Part shown: positions 4,857 to 5,965 of the stretch, piece by piece | Numbering within the stretch: position 1 is the stretch's first letter | Layout: each line of letters starts with the position of its first letter | Assembly: GCA_035562355.1 (NCBI GenBank) | Contig: DATMXU010000118.1 | Span: 1 to 5,965, forward strand | Reading direction: 5' to 3' | DNA from: Pseudoflavonifractor sp035562355 | Lineage (GTDB): Bacteria > Bacillota > Clostridia > Oscillospirales > Oscillospiraceae | Length of the DNA stretch: 5,965 bases | Notes under the pieces: model-generated | The model's database searches: none | The model's input: the letters and a program-made list of their open reading frames with translations, nothing else | Told to the model about the DNA's origin: nothing | Translations under genes and position numbers: made by a program

Positions 4857-5965
4857 TCAAATAACTAGGTCTTTATTATGGCGCTGTATATACAACTTCT
4901 CAAACTGTGCTGGTGTCTTATAGGCCAGAGTCATATGGTATCGCACGTTATTATAGAAGTGAATATATTCCTCTACGCTTTTGCTGAAATCCCGTTCGGA
5001 TGAGTAATCTTTGCGATATGCCTCTTCCCTTTTGAATGTCGAAAAGAACGCCTCTGCTACAGCGTTATCGCAAGGGCGTCCAGTATTGGAAAATGACTGC
5101 TTTGCTCCACACTCCTGGAGTAACTGAACAAATGTGCGGGATGTATACTGTGTGCCTCGATCACTGTGGAATAATAATCCTTCAGGTCGTCCACGCTCTG
5201 AAAAAGCGGAGCGGAATGTCGCTGTTACGAGTTGGGTGCTCATATTTCTGGAGACTTTGAATCCAACTACCTTTCTAGAAAACAGGTCTATAATTACACA
5301 GAGGTAAATGGGACGATTATCAATTTTGAAATATGTAATGTCGCTTACCCAGGCTTGGTTCGGTTGCTCCGCTGTAAAATCACGGTTTAAAATATTACGT
5401 TTCAAATAGGCCTGCCGTTTCTTGAATTCTTGTTTTGAGTTACAGCGAATACTTTTGAGGCCTAGCTCTTGCATAATTCCACGGATTCTATCGAAACTGA
5501 TCCGCACACCATTTTCAGTTAAGACTGTCCGAATTTTCTTTGCACCATATCGTTGCTTACTGTCATCAAAAATCTGCTGTACCTGAAACATCAATTCCTC
5601 TTGCTTTTGAATTCGCTCTGTCCAATCAGCCTTTCTAAAAATATGGTTATAAAAGGTCCCTCTGGCAACACCTAAAGCATTACAAAGCTCATGCACACTA
5701 TATTGCTTTTTGTGCTCATATAGATCTGTCAACAACTCAAGCCGTTTTTGTAGTGGAATATCTTCAATACATTTTGATAGCGCGATGATTTGCAGCTGAT
5801 GTTCAGCTGTCTCCAGTTTACGGGCCACATTATAAAATTCCGCGGGTGAGTAGACTATTTTAGGAGACACGATTGGACTATACTGTTTTATCCAGTTGTA
5901 CAAGGTACTATGTGCAATCTTGAATTCCTCACAAACAGCCGGAACAGGCTGTCCATTATTAAAAC
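4857..5965 (-). CDS. IS3-family transposase, 5' end cut by window edge
   Basis: The frame runs from a stop at 4857-4859 and is still open at the right edge, so the gene is partial: 368 codons plus stop are visible. A TTG at 5901-5903 could be taken as a start, but upstream in-frame codons encode FNNGQPVPAVCEEFKIAHST leading into LYNWIKQY, which looks like an IS3 OrfA helix-turn-helix. The true start is therefore outside. Counting from that TTG, the OrfB-type HTH_21 region is at about 105-150 (QRYGAKKIRTVLTENGV) and the integrase core (rve) from about 178 to 330. The catalytic DDE triad is Asp188 (WVSDITYF), Asp248 (FHSDRGTQY) and Glu284 (NAVAEAFFSTF), spaced DD(35)E as in IS3. OrfA-like and OrfB-like parts share one frame without the usual programmed -1 frameshift. 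No internal stop is seen, so it looks functional. AT-rich composition against the GC-rich neighbours fits acquisition. Confidence 0.93.
   Translation of the reverse strand, partial: FNNGQPVPAVCEEFKIAHSTLYNWIKQYSPIVSPKIVYSPAEFYNVARKLETAEHQLQIIALSKCIEDIPLQKRLELLTDLYEHKKQYSVHELCNALGVARGTFYNHIFRKADWTERIQKQEELMFQVQQIFDDSKQRYGAKKIRTVLTENGVRISFDRIRGIMQELGLKSIRCNSKQEFKKRQAYLKRNILNRDFTAEQPNQAWVSDITYFKIDNRPIYLCVIIDLFSRKVVGFKVSRNMSTQLVTATFRSAFSERGRPEGLLFHSDRGTQYTSRTFVQLLQECGAKQSFSNTGRPCDNAVAEAFFSTFKREEAYRKDYSSERDFSKSVEEYIHFYNNVRYHMTLAYKTPAQFEKLYIQRHNKDLVI

Larger units (their letters stand above)
4736..5965 (-). mobile_element. IS3-family insertion sequence (partial; ends not resolved)
   Basis: The element includes the transposase and about 20-120 bp of noncoding DNA beyond its stop. 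Its left end should lie between the tRNA hairpin (ends 4735) and the stop at 4857. IS3 ends typically start with TG and several TG positions exist in this interval, so I cannot fix the boundary without the other terminal repeat, which is outside the window. The start given here is only the outer limit. Confidence 0.6.

Noticed and set aside
4686..4868. Plus-strand 60-codon frame after the tRNA
   Set aside because: It begins inside the tRNA terminator hairpin, has no ribosome binding site, and its sequence is determined by the inverted repeat. It most likely reads noncoding DNA at the end of the IS.
1..5965. CRISPR array, defence island or biosynthetic cluster
   Set aside because: No regularly spaced repeats, no cas or nuclease-type genes and no biosynthetic enzymes are visible. 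Every large frame is explained by ordinary families.

Overview
The window looks like chromosomal DNA from a spore-forming, GC-rich gut clostridium of the Oscillospiraceae type (Flavonifractor, Intestinimonas and relatives). This is inferred from the GC-rich coding style, a SpoVB-type flippase, vegetative (sigma-A type) promoters, a CCA-encoding tRNA-Leu and a structured GC-rich intergenic repeat. No species call can be made from the sequence alone. The core (about 400-4420) is GC-rich. Both edges are clearly AT-richer: a left-edge open frame of unknown origin and a right-edge IS3-family insertion sequence.

Layout from left to right. (1) 1-190: AT-rich DNA with a short unrecognised minus-strand open frame ending at 6. 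(2) 160-447: a rearranged zone. The 3' end of a DUF554 membrane-protein gene occurs twice, as 57-bp copies with 3 mismatches, 205 bp apart. The copies flank about 150 bp of palindrome-rich GC DNA that supplies the stop codon of the intact gene. (3) 365-1075, minus: the DUF554 gene with its own promoter. (4) 1254-2789, plus: a SpoVB/MurJ-like MOP-superfamily flippase. (5) 2889-3530, plus: a membrane-anchored N-acetylmuramoyl-L-alanine amidase with its own extended -10 promoter. (6) 3541-3574: a 15-bp perfect hairpin between two convergent genes. (7) 3578-4417, minus: pyridoxamine/pyridoxal kinase. (8) 4471-4548: a compact divergent promoter region serving the kinase and the tRNA. (9) 4600-4684: tRNA-Leu(UAG), then a 20-bp perfect hairpin. 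(10) 4857-5965, minus: a transposase with a DD(35)E triad, cut by the right window edge.

Functionally, the flippase and amidase form a same-strand pair that fits peptidoglycan export and remodelling, possibly for the spore cortex. The kinase serves vitamin B6 salvage and is transcribed away from the tRNA. The IS lies just downstream of the tRNA.

I found no new defence, CRISPR or biosynthetic system. The most noteworthy structure is the duplicated gene end with its palindromic insert at 160-447.
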